Source of the DNA: an uncultured Adlercreutzia sp.
GTDB lineage: Bacteria > Actinomycetota > Coriobacteriia > Coriobacteriales > Eggerthellaceae
Direction: 5' to 3'
DNA length: 44,044 nucleotides
NCBI GenBank assembly: GCA_902478715.1
Contig: CABSMC010000014.1
Coordinates: forward strand, 1-44,044
Below, in pieces: positions 31,149 through 39,110 of this stretch. The notes below the pieces were generated by a model. That model was not told the DNA's origin and did no database searches. It saw only the letters and a program-made list of their open reading frames with translations. Numbering within the stretch: position 1 is the first letter of the stretch; every line of letters begins with the position of its first letter. Position numbers and translations under genes: made by a program.

Positions 31149-31331
31149 ATGAGGATCGCGTTTGTGATGGACGATCTGAGCGTGCATTCCAACGGCACGT
31201 CGGTGACGGCCGCCCGCTACGCCCTGGACTGGGCGCGCCGTTGGCCGTCTAATTCAACGCTTCTTATCGCAGTGTCTACAGGTCGGTGGCAACAAGGCGG
31301 CCTGGGCTGCGGTCCCAACCCAATCGCCTAG
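31149..31331 (+). pseudogene. N-terminal remnant of a family 4-type glycosyltransferase
   Basis: The frame starting at 31149 reads MRIAFVMDDLSVHSNGTSVT, then AARYALDWARRW, which is the nucleotide-proximal N-terminal strand and loop of GT4-type glycosyltransferases (the SNGTS loop). It ends after about 60 codons with unrelated sequence, so only the first 30 or so residues are genuine. The remaining several hundred residues of the enzyme are absent. It sits six bases after the DUF454 stop. Confidence 0.5.
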
Positions 31332-31419
31332 GATGGCCCACAGACCCTCGCGCTTGCCGTCGCGCTATCGCAGGCGTTGCAGGCGCGGGCCTTTTAGAAG
31401 CTGCGAGAAAGGAACCGTC

Positions 31420-31713
31420 ATGGCCACAATTTCGAATCCGTTCGTGATGGAAGTGCCGCGCAAGCTGACTGACGAGGAGCTCGTCAACGCCATTCGCCAG
31501 GACATCATCGGGGAGCTTGAGGCTATCCACGAGTACGACGCCCACGTCCAGGCGACGGATAACGAGGATGCGAAGAAGGTGCTCTCCGACATCCGCGACG
31601 AGGAGCGCGAGCATATGGGCGAGCTGCTGGAGCTTTTGGAGCGCCTGGCGCCCGACGAGAAGGCCCTGCACGACGAGGGCCGCGGCGAAGTGCGCGAGAT
31701 GCTGGACAAGTAG
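31420..31713 (+). CDS. Ferritin-like diiron protein (encapsulated-ferritin/rubrerythrin-like)
   Basis: This 97-residue helical protein has two metal-ligand patterns. ELEAIHEYDAHVQA lies in the first helix and DIRDEEREHMGELLELL in the second, giving the E...E..H arrangement of ferritin-like carboxylate sites. The short two-helix length is that of encapsulated-ferritin monomers, which need dimers or decamers to complete the iron site. No encapsulin shell gene is nearby and the typical C-terminal targeting peptide is not obvious, so it may act freely in iron or oxygen handling. The ATG at 31420 follows GAAAGGA. Upstream in-frame codons are arginine-rich and non-coding in character. Confidence 0.75.
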   Translation: MATISNPFVMEVPRKLTDEELVNAIRQDIIGELEAIHEYDAHVQATDNEDAKKVLSDIRDEEREHMGELLELLERLAPDEKALHDEGRGEVREMLDK

Positions 31714-31769
31714 CGCGCCTGGAGCCGAGAACGGCCCGCCGCGATTGGCCTTGGGATATCGCGATCAGT

Positions 31770-32636
31770 CTATGAGAGCGCTGCCGGACGTATCGGTTCG
31801 GCAGCGCTCTTGTCGTTGGACGGGGCCGATATGGCCGCTGGGACGCCGGCACCGTCGGGCTCGCTTTCCGCCAGCTCGTTGCGCTCCACGGCCACGAGGG
31901 TCTGGGCCACCACGGCGTTGACGAGGGAGAGGCTGCCGCTATCCACATCCCCCGAGGAGCAGTCGACGGCCACCACCCCGTACAGGCGCCCCTTCATGCC
32001 GAGCGGCAGGTACTTCTCCGTCGCATCCCGCCAGTCCGGCTCGCCGTAGCCGGTGGGCGAGCGCCGCTCGTAGCAGGCGCGGGCCGCCGCGCTGCCCTCG
32101 GCCGGCGGCTCCCCCAAGGTGATGGTCACCGGCCGCCTCAGCACCCGGGTCAGGAACTCCTGGGCGAAGCTGCAAGCCGCCTGAGAGGTGGAGCTCTCCA
32201 GCAGCCCGACGCTCAGCCGGTTCAGCCGCCCCAGCGCGCAGGCCGTGCGCTCGGCCGCCTGCACCTGGCGGCTCATGCGGTGGGTTATCACGCCCATGAT
32301 GAGCGACACGACGAGGAAGATGGCGAGCGCCGCCACGTCGGTGCGGCTGAACACCTTCAGCGTGAAGAGGGGCGCGGTGAACAGGAAGTCGTAGGAGAGC
32401 AGGTAGGCCACTCCCAGCGCGGCGCCCCACAGCCCCGAGTCGGTCTCCAGGCTGGCGATGAGCACGCCCAGCACGAAGACGGGGAAGGCCACAAGCGTGC
32501 TCACCCCCAAGAGCGAGAAGCCCCACACGGTGGCCAAGCCGGCCCCGTAGAGCAGGGCGAAGGCGACCAAGTTGCGCAGGACGCGCCGTGCCGAGAGGGA
32601 GCTTCTCAGCGGGAATCTGCGACTGCTAGCGGCCAT
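31770..32636 (-). CDS. DUF4118-GAF membrane protein (KdpD-like without kinase)
   Basis: The 288-residue protein starts with four close hydrophobic segments (NLVAFALLYGAGLATVWGF, LVAFPVFVLGVLIASL, LGVAYLLSYDFLFTAPLF, ALAIFLVVSLIMGVITH). This is the DUF4118 module of the KdpD potassium sensor, with its TAPLFTLKV.SRTDVAAL signature. A GAF-like domain follows (ACALGRLNRLSVGLLESSTS, then PVTITLGEP). The histidine kinase part of KdpD is missing. The start overlaps the end of trkH by 11 bases, so it is made with the potassium transporter and may sense K+ or turgor for it. The last residues are encoded within a terminator hairpin. Role is inferred. Confidence 0.82.
   Translation of the reverse strand: MAASSRRFPLRSSLSARRVLRNLVAFALLYGAGLATVWGFSLLGVSTLVAFPVFVLGVLIASLETDSGLWGAALGVAYLLSYDFLFTAPLFTLKVFSRTDVAALAIFLVVSLIMGVITHRMSRQVQAAERTACALGRLNRLSVGLLESSTSQAACSFAQEFLTRVLRRPVTITLGEPPAEGSAAARACYERRSPTGYGEPDWRDATEKYLPLGMKGRLYGVVAVDCSSGDVDSGSLSLVNAVVAQTLVAVERNELAESEPDGAGVPAAISAPSNDKSAAEPIRPAALS
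31775..31817. terminator. Bidirectional terminator embedded in the end of the DUF4118 gene
   Basis: AGAGCGCTGCCG (31775-31786) and CGGCAGCGCTCT (31799-31810) form a perfect 12-bp stem with a 12-base loop, followed by TGTCGTT on the plus strand. It serves the convergent ferritin-like gene. It also encodes the final residues of the DUF4118 protein on the minus strand. Confidence 0.75.
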
Positions 32637-34161
32637 GGCGAACCCCTTTCCGAATCAGCGACGCCAAGGTGCCCACCCCCATGAACAGGGGGATGATCTC
32701 GAGACGGCCCAGAAGCATCCCGGCGCTTCCGATCAGCAGCGGCGCGGGGCCGCTTTCCGCGCCGAGGAAGCCCGTGCCCACGCCGGTGCTGCCGAGGCAC
32801 GAGACGAAGTCGAACACCGCCTCCTGCAGAGTGGCCCCGCAGAGGATGAGCGCGAACGCACCGGCCGCGCACAGCAGCAGGTACAGCACCACGTAGGTCT
32901 GGGCCTCGGCCACGTCCACCTCGGTGAGCACCGACCGCTTCCCAAAACGGTTGATCTTGATGCTCGTCACATGGCGCTTGTTGCCGTAGCGCTCGTGCAA
33001 ATCGTGGCCGAGCCCCAGCGAGGCGACGGCGACGCGGTAGAGCTTGATACCGCCGGAGGTGGAGCGCGCCTCGGCCCCGACGAGCATGAGCAGGCCGAAC
33101 AGGAACAGGAGCGCCGGCCCCAGATCGGCGAAGGAGGGGATGGTCTGAAACCCCGTGGAGGTCAGGATCGACACGACCTGGAACGTGCCCTGCCGCAGCG
33201 CCTCGGCTCCGTCGCCGCTGACGCCCTGGCCTAGGAAGAAACCGGCCACCACCAGGGCCATGACGGCGATGGTGCCGAAGTACAGCGGCGTCTCGATATG
33301 GGTGAGGAACGCCTTGAGCTTGCCGCGCAGCAGCAGGAACAGCAGAAGGAAGTTCGTGCCGCCGGCCACCATGAGCACGATGGTGATGGCCTCGATGACC
33401 GGGCTGTTCCAATAGGCGATGCTCTCGCCGTGGGTGGCGAACCCGCCGGTGGGCACGGCGCACATGGAGATGTTGATGGCGTCGAAGGGGGTCATGCCGG
33501 CCGCCCAGTAGGCCACGGCGCCGGCGATGATGAGCCCGTTGTAGATGAGCAGGATCATGCGGGCGGTCTTGGCGGCGCTCGGCAGCAAGTGGTCGGTGTG
33601 GCCCTCGGCGTTGTACACGCCCAGGCCGCCGGTCTGGGTCACCACGCAGGTGAGGATGAGCACGAGCCCCACACCGCCGAGGTAGCAGGTGAGGCTGCGG
33701 TGGAACAGGAAGATGGCCGGGCAGGCGTCCACGTCCACCACGCTTAAGCCCGTGGTGGTCAGCCCGCTGGTGGACTCGAAGACGGCCTGGACGGGGGAGA
33801 GCAGCCCCGCGGCCACGTAGGGCAGCGCGTAGACGGCGATGGCGAGAACCCAGACCAGCACCGTGCACGCGGCGGCCTGCCCGCGGGTAAGGCGGACGCC
33901 CGGGGCGGGGTCGGGCGAGGCGAAGTACGCGAGGTAGCCCGCCATGGCCGCGCCGATCCCGGGGAAGATGAAGCACGGCGCGAGGGCCACCTCGTTGGGG
34001 TAGGCCGGCAGCACCGCCAGGGGTGCCAAGCCCGCCAGGCCGACGAACATGACGGCCACGCCCACGTAGCGCGCGAGCAGGGGCCCGGGGCCGGAGCGCT
34101 CGCCGCCCGGCTCGCCCAGGGCGATGGCCGGCGCAAGGTTGTCGCCGCGCGTCTTTCCCAT
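32626..34161 (-). CDS. trkH: Potassium uptake protein TrkH/KtrB
   Basis: This 511-residue transporter has four P-loop repeats typical of the Trk/Ktr/HKT superfamily. Visible filter loops are ESTSGLTTTGLSVVD, MCAVPTGGFATHGES, SILTSTGFQTIPSF and SCLGSTGVGTGFLG, each with the central Gly that lines the K+ filter. About ten membrane helices surround them. It imports potassium into the cell under control of cytoplasmic TrkA-like subunits, which are encoded just upstream. The ATG complementary to 34159-34161 lies six bases after the trkA stop; a GTG three codons upstream overlaps that stop. The last codons overlap the DUF4118-GAF gene. Confidence 0.93.
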   Translation of the reverse strand: MGKTRGDNLAPAIALGEPGGERSGPGPLLARYVGVAVMFVGLAGLAPLAVLPAYPNEVALAPCFIFPGIGAAMAGYLAYFASPDPAPGVRLTRGQAAACTVLVWVLAIAVYALPYVAAGLLSPVQAVFESTSGLTTTGLSVVDVDACPAIFLFHRSLTCYLGGVGLVLILTCVVTQTGGLGVYNAEGHTDHLLPSAAKTARMILLIYNGLIIAGAVAYWAAGMTPFDAINISMCAVPTGGFATHGESIAYWNSPVIEAITIVLMVAGGTNFLLLFLLLRGKLKAFLTHIETPLYFGTIAVMALVVAGFFLGQGVSGDGAEALRQGTFQVVSILTSTGFQTIPSFADLGPALLFLFGLLMLVGAEARSTSGGIKLYRVAVASLGLGHDLHERYGNKRHVTSIKINRFGKRSVLTEVDVAEAQTYVVLYLLLCAAGAFALILCGATLQEAVFDFVSCLGSTGVGTGFLGAESGPAPLLIGSAGMLLGRLEIIPLFMGVGTLASLIRKGVRHGR

Positions 34162-34166
34162 GACGG

Positions 34167-34748
34167 TCACCGGCGCTCTTTCCCCAAGTGGTGCCACGAG
34201 CCCAGAATCGAGCGGAAGGGCGAGGGGGCACCGGGGTCTTCCTCGTCGTCGGTGGTGCCATCGGCGCCGTCCCCTTCGCCGTTGTCGGCCTCGGCCGCAG
34301 CGACGGCCGCCGCCGTGGCGGCCCGGGCCTTCGCGCCGACGGGGTCGGGAAGCTCCAGAGCCCCGCGAATGGCCTGGGCCAAGGTGGCCGTGGCGCTGAT
34401 GGCGGCCGTGACACCCAGCTGGCGGAAGATGGCCGTGTTCTCGGGGTTTGACACGATGCACAGCTGGATGCGGATGCCGAGGAACTTCTTGGCCACCTGG
34501 CAGATGGCCAAATTGTCGGCGTCGAGGCCGGTGAGGGCCACGATGGCGTCGAACCCGGCGACGCCGGCCTCCTCGAGCACGGCCAGCTTCATGCCGTTGC
34601 CCCAGATCACCGTGCCGTCGTGACGGCTGGAGAGGTACTCGCAGAAACGGCGGTCGTCGTTGATGGCCACGACGGTGTCGACGGTTTCCGCTAGGGCGCC
34701 CATCAGGTAGTCGGCCCGGGAGCGGCCGCCCACGATCACCACTCTCAT
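34167..34748 (-). CDS. trkA: TrkA-like NAD-binding (RCK) subunit with acidic tail
   Basis: This 193-residue protein has a Rossmann RCK domain: RVVIVGGRSRADYLMGALAE, DTVVAINDDRRFCEYL, GFDAIVALTGLDADNLAICQ and IQLCIVSNPENTAIFRQLG. The glycine loop is GGRSRA rather than GxGxxG, so nucleotide binding may be altered. After residue 140 comes an alanine/acidic tail (AAAEADNGEGDGADGTTDD) instead of an RCK_C ligand domain. It would regulate the TrkH channel encoded next. Its ATG overlaps the stop of the preceding RCK gene (ATGA), indicating coupled synthesis. Confidence 0.82.
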   Translation of the reverse strand: MRVVIVGGRSRADYLMGALAETVDTVVAINDDRRFCEYLSSRHDGTVIWGNGMKLAVLEEAGVAGFDAIVALTGLDADNLAICQVAKKFLGIRIQLCIVSNPENTAIFRQLGVTAAISATATLAQAIRGALELPDPVGAKARAATAAAVAAAEADNGEGDGADGTTDDEEDPGAPSPFRSILGSWHHLGKERR

Positions 34749-35176
34749 AGGTCGGCCTCCTTCCGCGTCAACCCGGTGAGGCGGAAGAACTCGTCCTCGC
34801 AGATGCGATGGGGGCAGATGGGGGCGATGCCCATGTCGTCGAGGATGTCCGCCAAAGCGTCGTCGTCCACGAGGGGCAGCACGTGGGACACGCCGAAGAT
34901 CTCGCTGGCCAGCTCGGCGATGAGCAGGTTGGAGGCGTCGTCGTCCGTGGCGGCCACCAGGTGGGTGGCCCGGCGCACGCCGCACTCCTCCAGCACCAGG
35001 GCGCTCTTGCCGTCGCCGGTGAGCGTCTCGCCGTCGAAATCGGGCCCCAGCCCGTCCAGGGCGTCCTCCTGCATGTCCACCACGATGACGTCGTGGCCGG
35101 CCGCCGAGAGCGCCTGGGCCACGGCGCACCCGAACAGGCTGCATCCGACCACGATAATGCGGGCCCTCTTTGCCAC
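34745..35176 (-). CDS. Small TrkA-N (RCK) protein
   Basis: This 143-residue protein is a single TrkA N-terminal domain: RARIIVVGCSLFGCAVAQAL with the dinucleotide loop GCSLFG, DVIVVDMQEDALDGL with the acidic residue for the ribose, and THLVAATDDDASNLLIAELA. There is no C-terminal RCK_C domain. The start is a GTG (complement of 35174-35176) after AAGGAGG at a good distance; upstream in-frame sequence is not RCK-like. Two RCK proteins of unlike size encoded in tandem suggest a heteromeric ring gating TrkH. This is the first gene of the four-gene potassium operon. Confidence 0.85.
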   Translation of the reverse strand: MAKRARIIVVGCSLFGCAVAQALSAAGHDVIVVDMQEDALDGLGPDFDGETLTGDGKSALVLEECGVRRATHLVAATDDDASNLLIAELASEIFGVSHVLPLVDDDALADILDDMGIAPICPHRICEDEFFRLTGLTRKEADL

Positions 35177-35339
35177 TGCTTGTTCCTCCTTCGCGCAGGT
35201 CTTTTCACGGGAAAATGCTAATGATTGCAACGGCGGCGGAAGGCGAGAAGGGCGAACTGTCACCAAGCAGTGACGGGGCCGAGGACTGAGAGGGCGCCCG
35301 AATGGCGAGGTCGCGGTAGAGCCTATGAAACGGTAACGG

Positions 35340-35726
35340 ATGGCCGTCGGCCCATGCCAGCCGGGGAACTGGTGGAACGAGCACGTGAACTGCGCCATCG
35401 CCCTGTGGTGCGATGAGGCGACCTTCCGCGCTGTGCAGGCCTGCGCCGAGGACCGCCGCGCGCATACCGGCACCTACAACCTCATCACCTACAACTGTCT
35501 CACCTTCTGCGACGAGGCGCTGGCGGCCGGCGGCATCCACCTGCTCACGGAAAGCGGCCGCGAGCTGCACACCATCGTCCCCAAGGACGCCTTTAGGGAC
35601 GTGGACCGGGTGGAGGGCGCCCATCCCTTCGAGGCGTGGAAGTACTGGTTCCCCCTCGGCGAGCCGCCGTCAAACGGCCTGCGCACCATCCAGGACGTCC
35701 CAGGCACGGACAAGCCGTTGGAATAA
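35340..35726 (+). CDS. Unknown protein, probably truncated (128 aa)
   Basis: I do not recognise the family with certainty. The Trp/Cys-rich opening CQPGNWWNEHVNCAIALWCD and the block TYNLITYNCLTFCDEALAAG resemble the Cys/His region of permuted NlpC/P60- or LRAT-like hydrolases, in which NC..F...A..AG holds the catalytic Cys. The partner His region expected upstream is missing, because a stop codon (TAA at 35334) lies two codons before the ATG in the same frame. The protein is therefore either a short variant or the C-terminal piece of a broken gene. No ribosome binding site is clear. It stands between the divergent trk operon and the LuxR gene. Confidence 0.45.
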   Translation: MAVGPCQPGNWWNEHVNCAIALWCDEATFRAVQACAEDRRAHTGTYNLITYNCLTFCDEALAAGGIHLLTESGRELHTIVPKDAFRDVDRVEGAHPFEAWKYWFPLGEPPSNGLRTIQDVPGTDKPLE

Positions 35727-35830
35727 GCGGAAGGTCGTGCCCCGAGAGCGAAGCTAGGCCGTATCGTGTATGATGGGAGGCGCTCTTCGCCGTAGACGCT
35801 GCTTGCCGTCCGCTCGTCGGGCATCTCGTC

Positions 35831-37195
35831 TTGCATGGGAGAAGAGGTTTTCGCTGTCTGGACTTTTGCGATTCAGAGCGGCATTTCGACAACGTTGCAG
35901 TGCTCGTTGTTCTGGGCATGGCCTCGCAGATAACGGTTATGCGCCCGCTTTCCATGGAGAACTGGGCTTCGCCATTGCGCATGTGTGTCCTGTTTCTTGC
36001 CGGTATCGCGTGGTATTTCGCTGCCCACGCCATTGTGCCAGCTTTGGGTGGATTCTGGCTCGTTGAGATCATTCCCTCCGCCGTGCTTCTATCTGTCGCA
36101 TCGGCCATGGGGTTCCTGTACATTGTCGATTACTGTCGGGCCACTTCCGAGACCGATTTCTGGAAGCATGCCGTTCCCGGATCCCTTATCGCCGCCTTTG
36201 TTGTGTTCTTTCCCATTGAGAGGTTCCCTCTCGCCGGTTCCGCCCTCTGCTGCCTGGTTTCCCTTGTGTGGTACATCGCGCATCGACGTCTCTCTTCCTC
36301 TTTGACGGAATACGAGACAGTATTGCCAGAGGGAGCCGAGGATCGGCGTCGGCTTCCCATGGTGCTGGGATCGACGACCGCGCTGTTGTTCGCCGGTGGA
36401 ATGATCTGCCCCATTGTGATGAATCCCACGAGTTTGGCGAGTGCGAGCTATACGATGCTCTATATTCTTTCGCTGCTCTCGCTGACCATCATCTTGACGA
36501 TTACCCCAGCTCTTGGATGCCTACGGAGCATCTATTCTTACGCGAAGGTCTGCGTTGTCCTGTCGGCTTTGGCTTACTGCTTTCTGGTATGTGCCGGCGA
36601 TGCCTTGGTGGGGGCGACTGCCGCTGTACTGCTTGGCGCATTTACGGTCAACGTGAGCATGATGTTCTATGTGCTCAGCCAGTGCCTTGGCGATCCCCGT
36701 GTACGGTCTCTGCGATTCTGGGGTGCGGCACTTCTCGTGTTCCTCGCGTTTTTTCTCGGAATCGCCCTCGCGTCGATGGCGATACATGCGTCGGGTGACA
36801 GGGACATCGATCGGTTCGTGGTTCTCTCGCTCTGCTCGTACCTGTTCTTTATCGTCTGCTTTCGTGAATCGTGGTCGTTCCAGAAGCCCCAGGCACTCGC
36901 TGTGAAGCGTATTGCCGTGACGCCGCTTTTGGCTAACTCCCTCGAGAATGAGCTCCATGAACGCTGTCAGGCCATAGCAGATGTCTACCAGCTGACCGAT
37001 CGGGAGACCGAGGTTCTTACTTGCTTGAGCGAAGGGTGGAGCATTCCCGCGGCGGCTCAGCGCCTGATGGTTTCGCAGGATACCGTGCGCACCCATGTAA
37101 AGCACATCTATGCCAAGATCGGCATCCATTCCCGCGATGATTTGGTCGAAATCATTAAAATGCCTGATGAGAGCCTTCTCCCCAAATCTGGGTGA
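35831..37195 (+). CDS. Membrane-embedded LuxR-family transcriptional regulator
   Basis: The protein (up to 454 residues) has about ten hydrophobic segments, for example MCVLFLAGIAWYFAAHAIV, TMLYILSLLSLTIILTITPA, LGAFTVNVSMMFYVLS and GAALLVFLAFFLGIALASMA. These are followed by a GerE/LuxR helix-turn-helix at about 391-445: LTDRETEVLTCLSEGWSIPA, AAQRLMVSQDTVRTHVKHIY, AKIGIHSRDDLVEII. Such membrane LuxR proteins are abundant in Eggerthellaceae beside flavoprotein reductases and are thought to sense the substrate at the membrane. The start is unsure: the frame opens with a TTG at 35831, and an ATG at 35918 is also possible. The reductase gene begins 127 bases downstream and is probably its target. 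Confidence 0.85.
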   Translation: MHGRRGFRCLDFCDSERHFDNVAVLVVLGMASQITVMRPLSMENWASPLRMCVLFLAGIAWYFAAHAIVPALGGFWLVEIIPSAVLLSVASAMGFLYIVDYCRATSETDFWKHAVPGSLIAAFVVFFPIERFPLAGSALCCLVSLVWYIAHRRLSSSLTEYETVLPEGAEDRRRLPMVLGSTTALLFAGGMICPIVMNPTSLASASYTMLYILSLLSLTIILTITPALGCLRSIYSYAKVCVVLSALAYCFLVCAGDALVGATAAVLLGAFTVNVSMMFYVLSQCLGDPRVRSLRFWGAALLVFLAFFLGIALASMAIHASGDRDIDRFVVLSLCSYLFFIVCFRESWSFQKPQALAVKRIAVTPLLANSLENELHERCQAIADVYQLTDRETEVLTCLSEGWSIPAAAQRLMVSQDTVRTHVKHIYAKIGIHSRDDLVEIIKMPDESLLPKSG

Positions 37196-37322
37196 TACGT
37201 CGATTTCCCCTAGCGCAAGCGATGACGCGTCAGATTCCTCCTCGTATGCTTCCGTCAGCCCGGTGAATCGGGAATGATCGGATCGCCCGTTACGGAGGGC
37301 GAGAAGGAGAGGAGGAATCGAC

Positions 37323-39047
37323 ATGAGTGAGACGCACGTGCACGGCATCGATGAGGCGAATATGGAGCGGCGGACGTTCCTGAAAGGCTCTATGACGGCA
37401 GCGGCCCTTTTGGGTGCCGCGGGTATGTTCGGCTGTGCGCCGAATGCTGCTAAGCAGGAAGGGATGAAGCAGGAAGAGGCCGAGACTGCGGACATGCCCG
37501 ATACGGGCGCCGTGGATCCGACGGCCGAGTACGAGTGCTGGTTGCCACCCCAAGGTGAGGTGGCGTTCGAGTCCGAGCCCGTGACTGACATCGCCCAGAC
37601 GGAAGACTGGGATGTGGTTATCGTCGGCATGGGGGCGGCTGGTTCGGCCGCCGCAGCCTATGCGTCTGCAAACGGGCTTAAGACGCTGGTGGTGGAGAAG
37701 ATGAGCGTCCCTGCTGCCAATCCCGGGGATATTTTCGTTATCAACTCGAAGGTTCAGGAGCAGCACCAGTTTCCCTGTCCGACCTTCAAGGACTTCATGG
37801 AGGCCCTCATGACCTCGAGTACCTATCGGGCCAACGGGCCAAAGCTCGCGGCGCTCTATCATCACAGCGGAGAGGCGTTCGACTGGCTCTACGACAACGC
37901 CCTGGTGCCGGCGGGCATCGAGGCCGAGCCGACGTTCCCCGCCTTCCCCGGGATCATGATGGAGGGTTGGACGCGCTGCGTCAACGCCAACATCACGTGG
38001 GTTGGGGGACGCAACCAGCGGCAGGCTGACGTCCACAAATCCATTGCCGACCTCGCTTTGGCCCAAGGTGCAGAGATTCGCTTCGACACGCCTGCCGTGC
38101 AGCTTGTGCAAGACGGGAACGGCGCAGTGACCGGTGTTGTCGTGAAGGGGAGCGACGGCGCGTATACGCAGCTTAACGCGTCGAAGGGAGTCCTGTTGGC
38201 GACGGGCGGCTATGCGGCGAACATGGAGCGCATGAAGAAGTACATGCGCCCGCGCGATTACGCCACGATTGCCGCCGTGCAATTCGCCAACGTCGGTGTG
38301 ACCGGCGACGGGCACGAGATGGGCCTTGCGGTAGGAGCCGCGGAAGACGACGCGCCCCATTCGGCCCTACTCAACAGCTACGGTATAGTCGATGCGCATA
38401 TGATGGGCATCCCGGCCCTCTTCATTCCCTGGATTCGCGTGAACGAACAAGGTCGCCGTTTCGTGAACGAGGAGGTGCCCGTCAGCATGCTCGGCGGCGC
38501 CATTATCAACCAGACCCACGGACGTTGCTGGACGGTTCTCGATGCCAATTATCCCCAAGCGGCCGCACAGCTCAAAACGGCTTATCTGTCCAACGATCCA
38601 ACTATCGCCGATGGGTCGGTGGCGGTGATCGGGCAGATGATCGAGGAGGGCGCTTTGATTCAGGCCGACACGGTGGAGGAGCTCGCGGAGAAGATGGGCG
38701 TCGACGCTGCGACTCTGAAGGAAACGTTCGAGCGCACCACGCGCGATGCAGCGAGCGGCGTTGACACGCTGTTCGAGAAGGAGTTCCTCTATCCGCTCGA
38801 TACGCCGCCGTTCTACGCTATTCACGAGGGCCCGACGCTGCTCAGCACGTGTAGCGGCTTGCATACCGACGAGGTCGCCCGAGTTGTCACGCCCGAGGGA
38901 GATGTCATTCCCGGTCTCTACGCGATTGGCGAATGCGCCGGTGGTCTGTGGGCTGGCGGTATGTACACCCATCATGTCTATGGCGGTGATTGGGCTGCTG
39001 CCATCACGTTCGCCTATCTGGCTGTTCAGGATCTTCTAGCTGCTTAG
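37323..39047 (+). CDS. Tat-exported FAD-dependent reductase lipoprotein (fumarate reductase-like)
   Basis: This 574-residue flavoprotein belongs to the fumarate reductase/succinate dehydrogenase flavoprotein superfamily. The twin-arginine signal is ERRTFLKGS (R16, R17), followed by a hydrophobic stretch and a Cys at 38 (GMFGCAPN), a likely lipoprotein anchor outside the membrane. The FAD site is DVVIVGMGAAGSAAAAYAS (about 99-117), and the end has VIPGLYAIGECAGGLWAG and MYTHHVYGGDWAAA, the second FAD-binding block. No FMN-binding domain is fused and no cytochrome is adjacent. Related gut enzymes reduce alkenes such as fumarate, urocanate or cinnamates as respiratory acceptors; the substrate here is unknown. 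A strong AGGAGAGGAGG precedes the ATG. Control by the upstream LuxR is likely. Confidence 0.9.
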   Translation: MSETHVHGIDEANMERRTFLKGSMTAAALLGAAGMFGCAPNAAKQEGMKQEEAETADMPDTGAVDPTAEYECWLPPQGEVAFESEPVTDIAQTEDWDVVIVGMGAAGSAAAAYASANGLKTLVVEKMSVPAANPGDIFVINSKVQEQHQFPCPTFKDFMEALMTSSTYRANGPKLAALYHHSGEAFDWLYDNALVPAGIEAEPTFPAFPGIMMEGWTRCVNANITWVGGRNQRQADVHKSIADLALAQGAEIRFDTPAVQLVQDGNGAVTGVVVKGSDGAYTQLNASKGVLLATGGYAANMERMKKYMRPRDYATIAAVQFANVGVTGDGHEMGLAVGAAEDDAPHSALLNSYGIVDAHMMGIPALFIPWIRVNEQGRRFVNEEVPVSMLGGAIINQTHGRCWTVLDANYPQAAAQLKTAYLSNDPTIADGSVAVIGQMIEEGALIQADTVEELAEKMGVDAATLKETFERTTRDAASGVDTLFEKEFLYPLDTPPFYAIHEGPTLLSTCSGLHTDEVARVVTPEGDVIPGLYAIGECAGGLWAGGMYTHHVYGGDWAAAITFAYLAVQDLLAA

Positions 39048-39073
39048 TTTCGCTTTTCAGCTTCCCTCCCCTC

Positions 39074-39110
39074 CGTGGCGCGGCCTTCTGCCGCGCCACG
39101 ATTGCTTTTG
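39074..39110 (+). terminator. Terminator after the reductase gene
   Basis: CGTGGCGCGGC-cttct-GCCGCGCCACG is a perfect 11-bp stem with a 5-base loop, followed by ATTGCTTTTG. It lies 26 bases past the stop codon. Confidence 0.85.

Noticed and set aside
35835..35931. A short ATG frame at 35835 as the true start of the LuxR protein followed by a frameshift
   Set aside because: The frame gives 32 codons ending QCSLFWAWPRR, which faintly resembles LuxR N termini, but the evidence is too weak to call a frameshift over an alternative start in the main frame.
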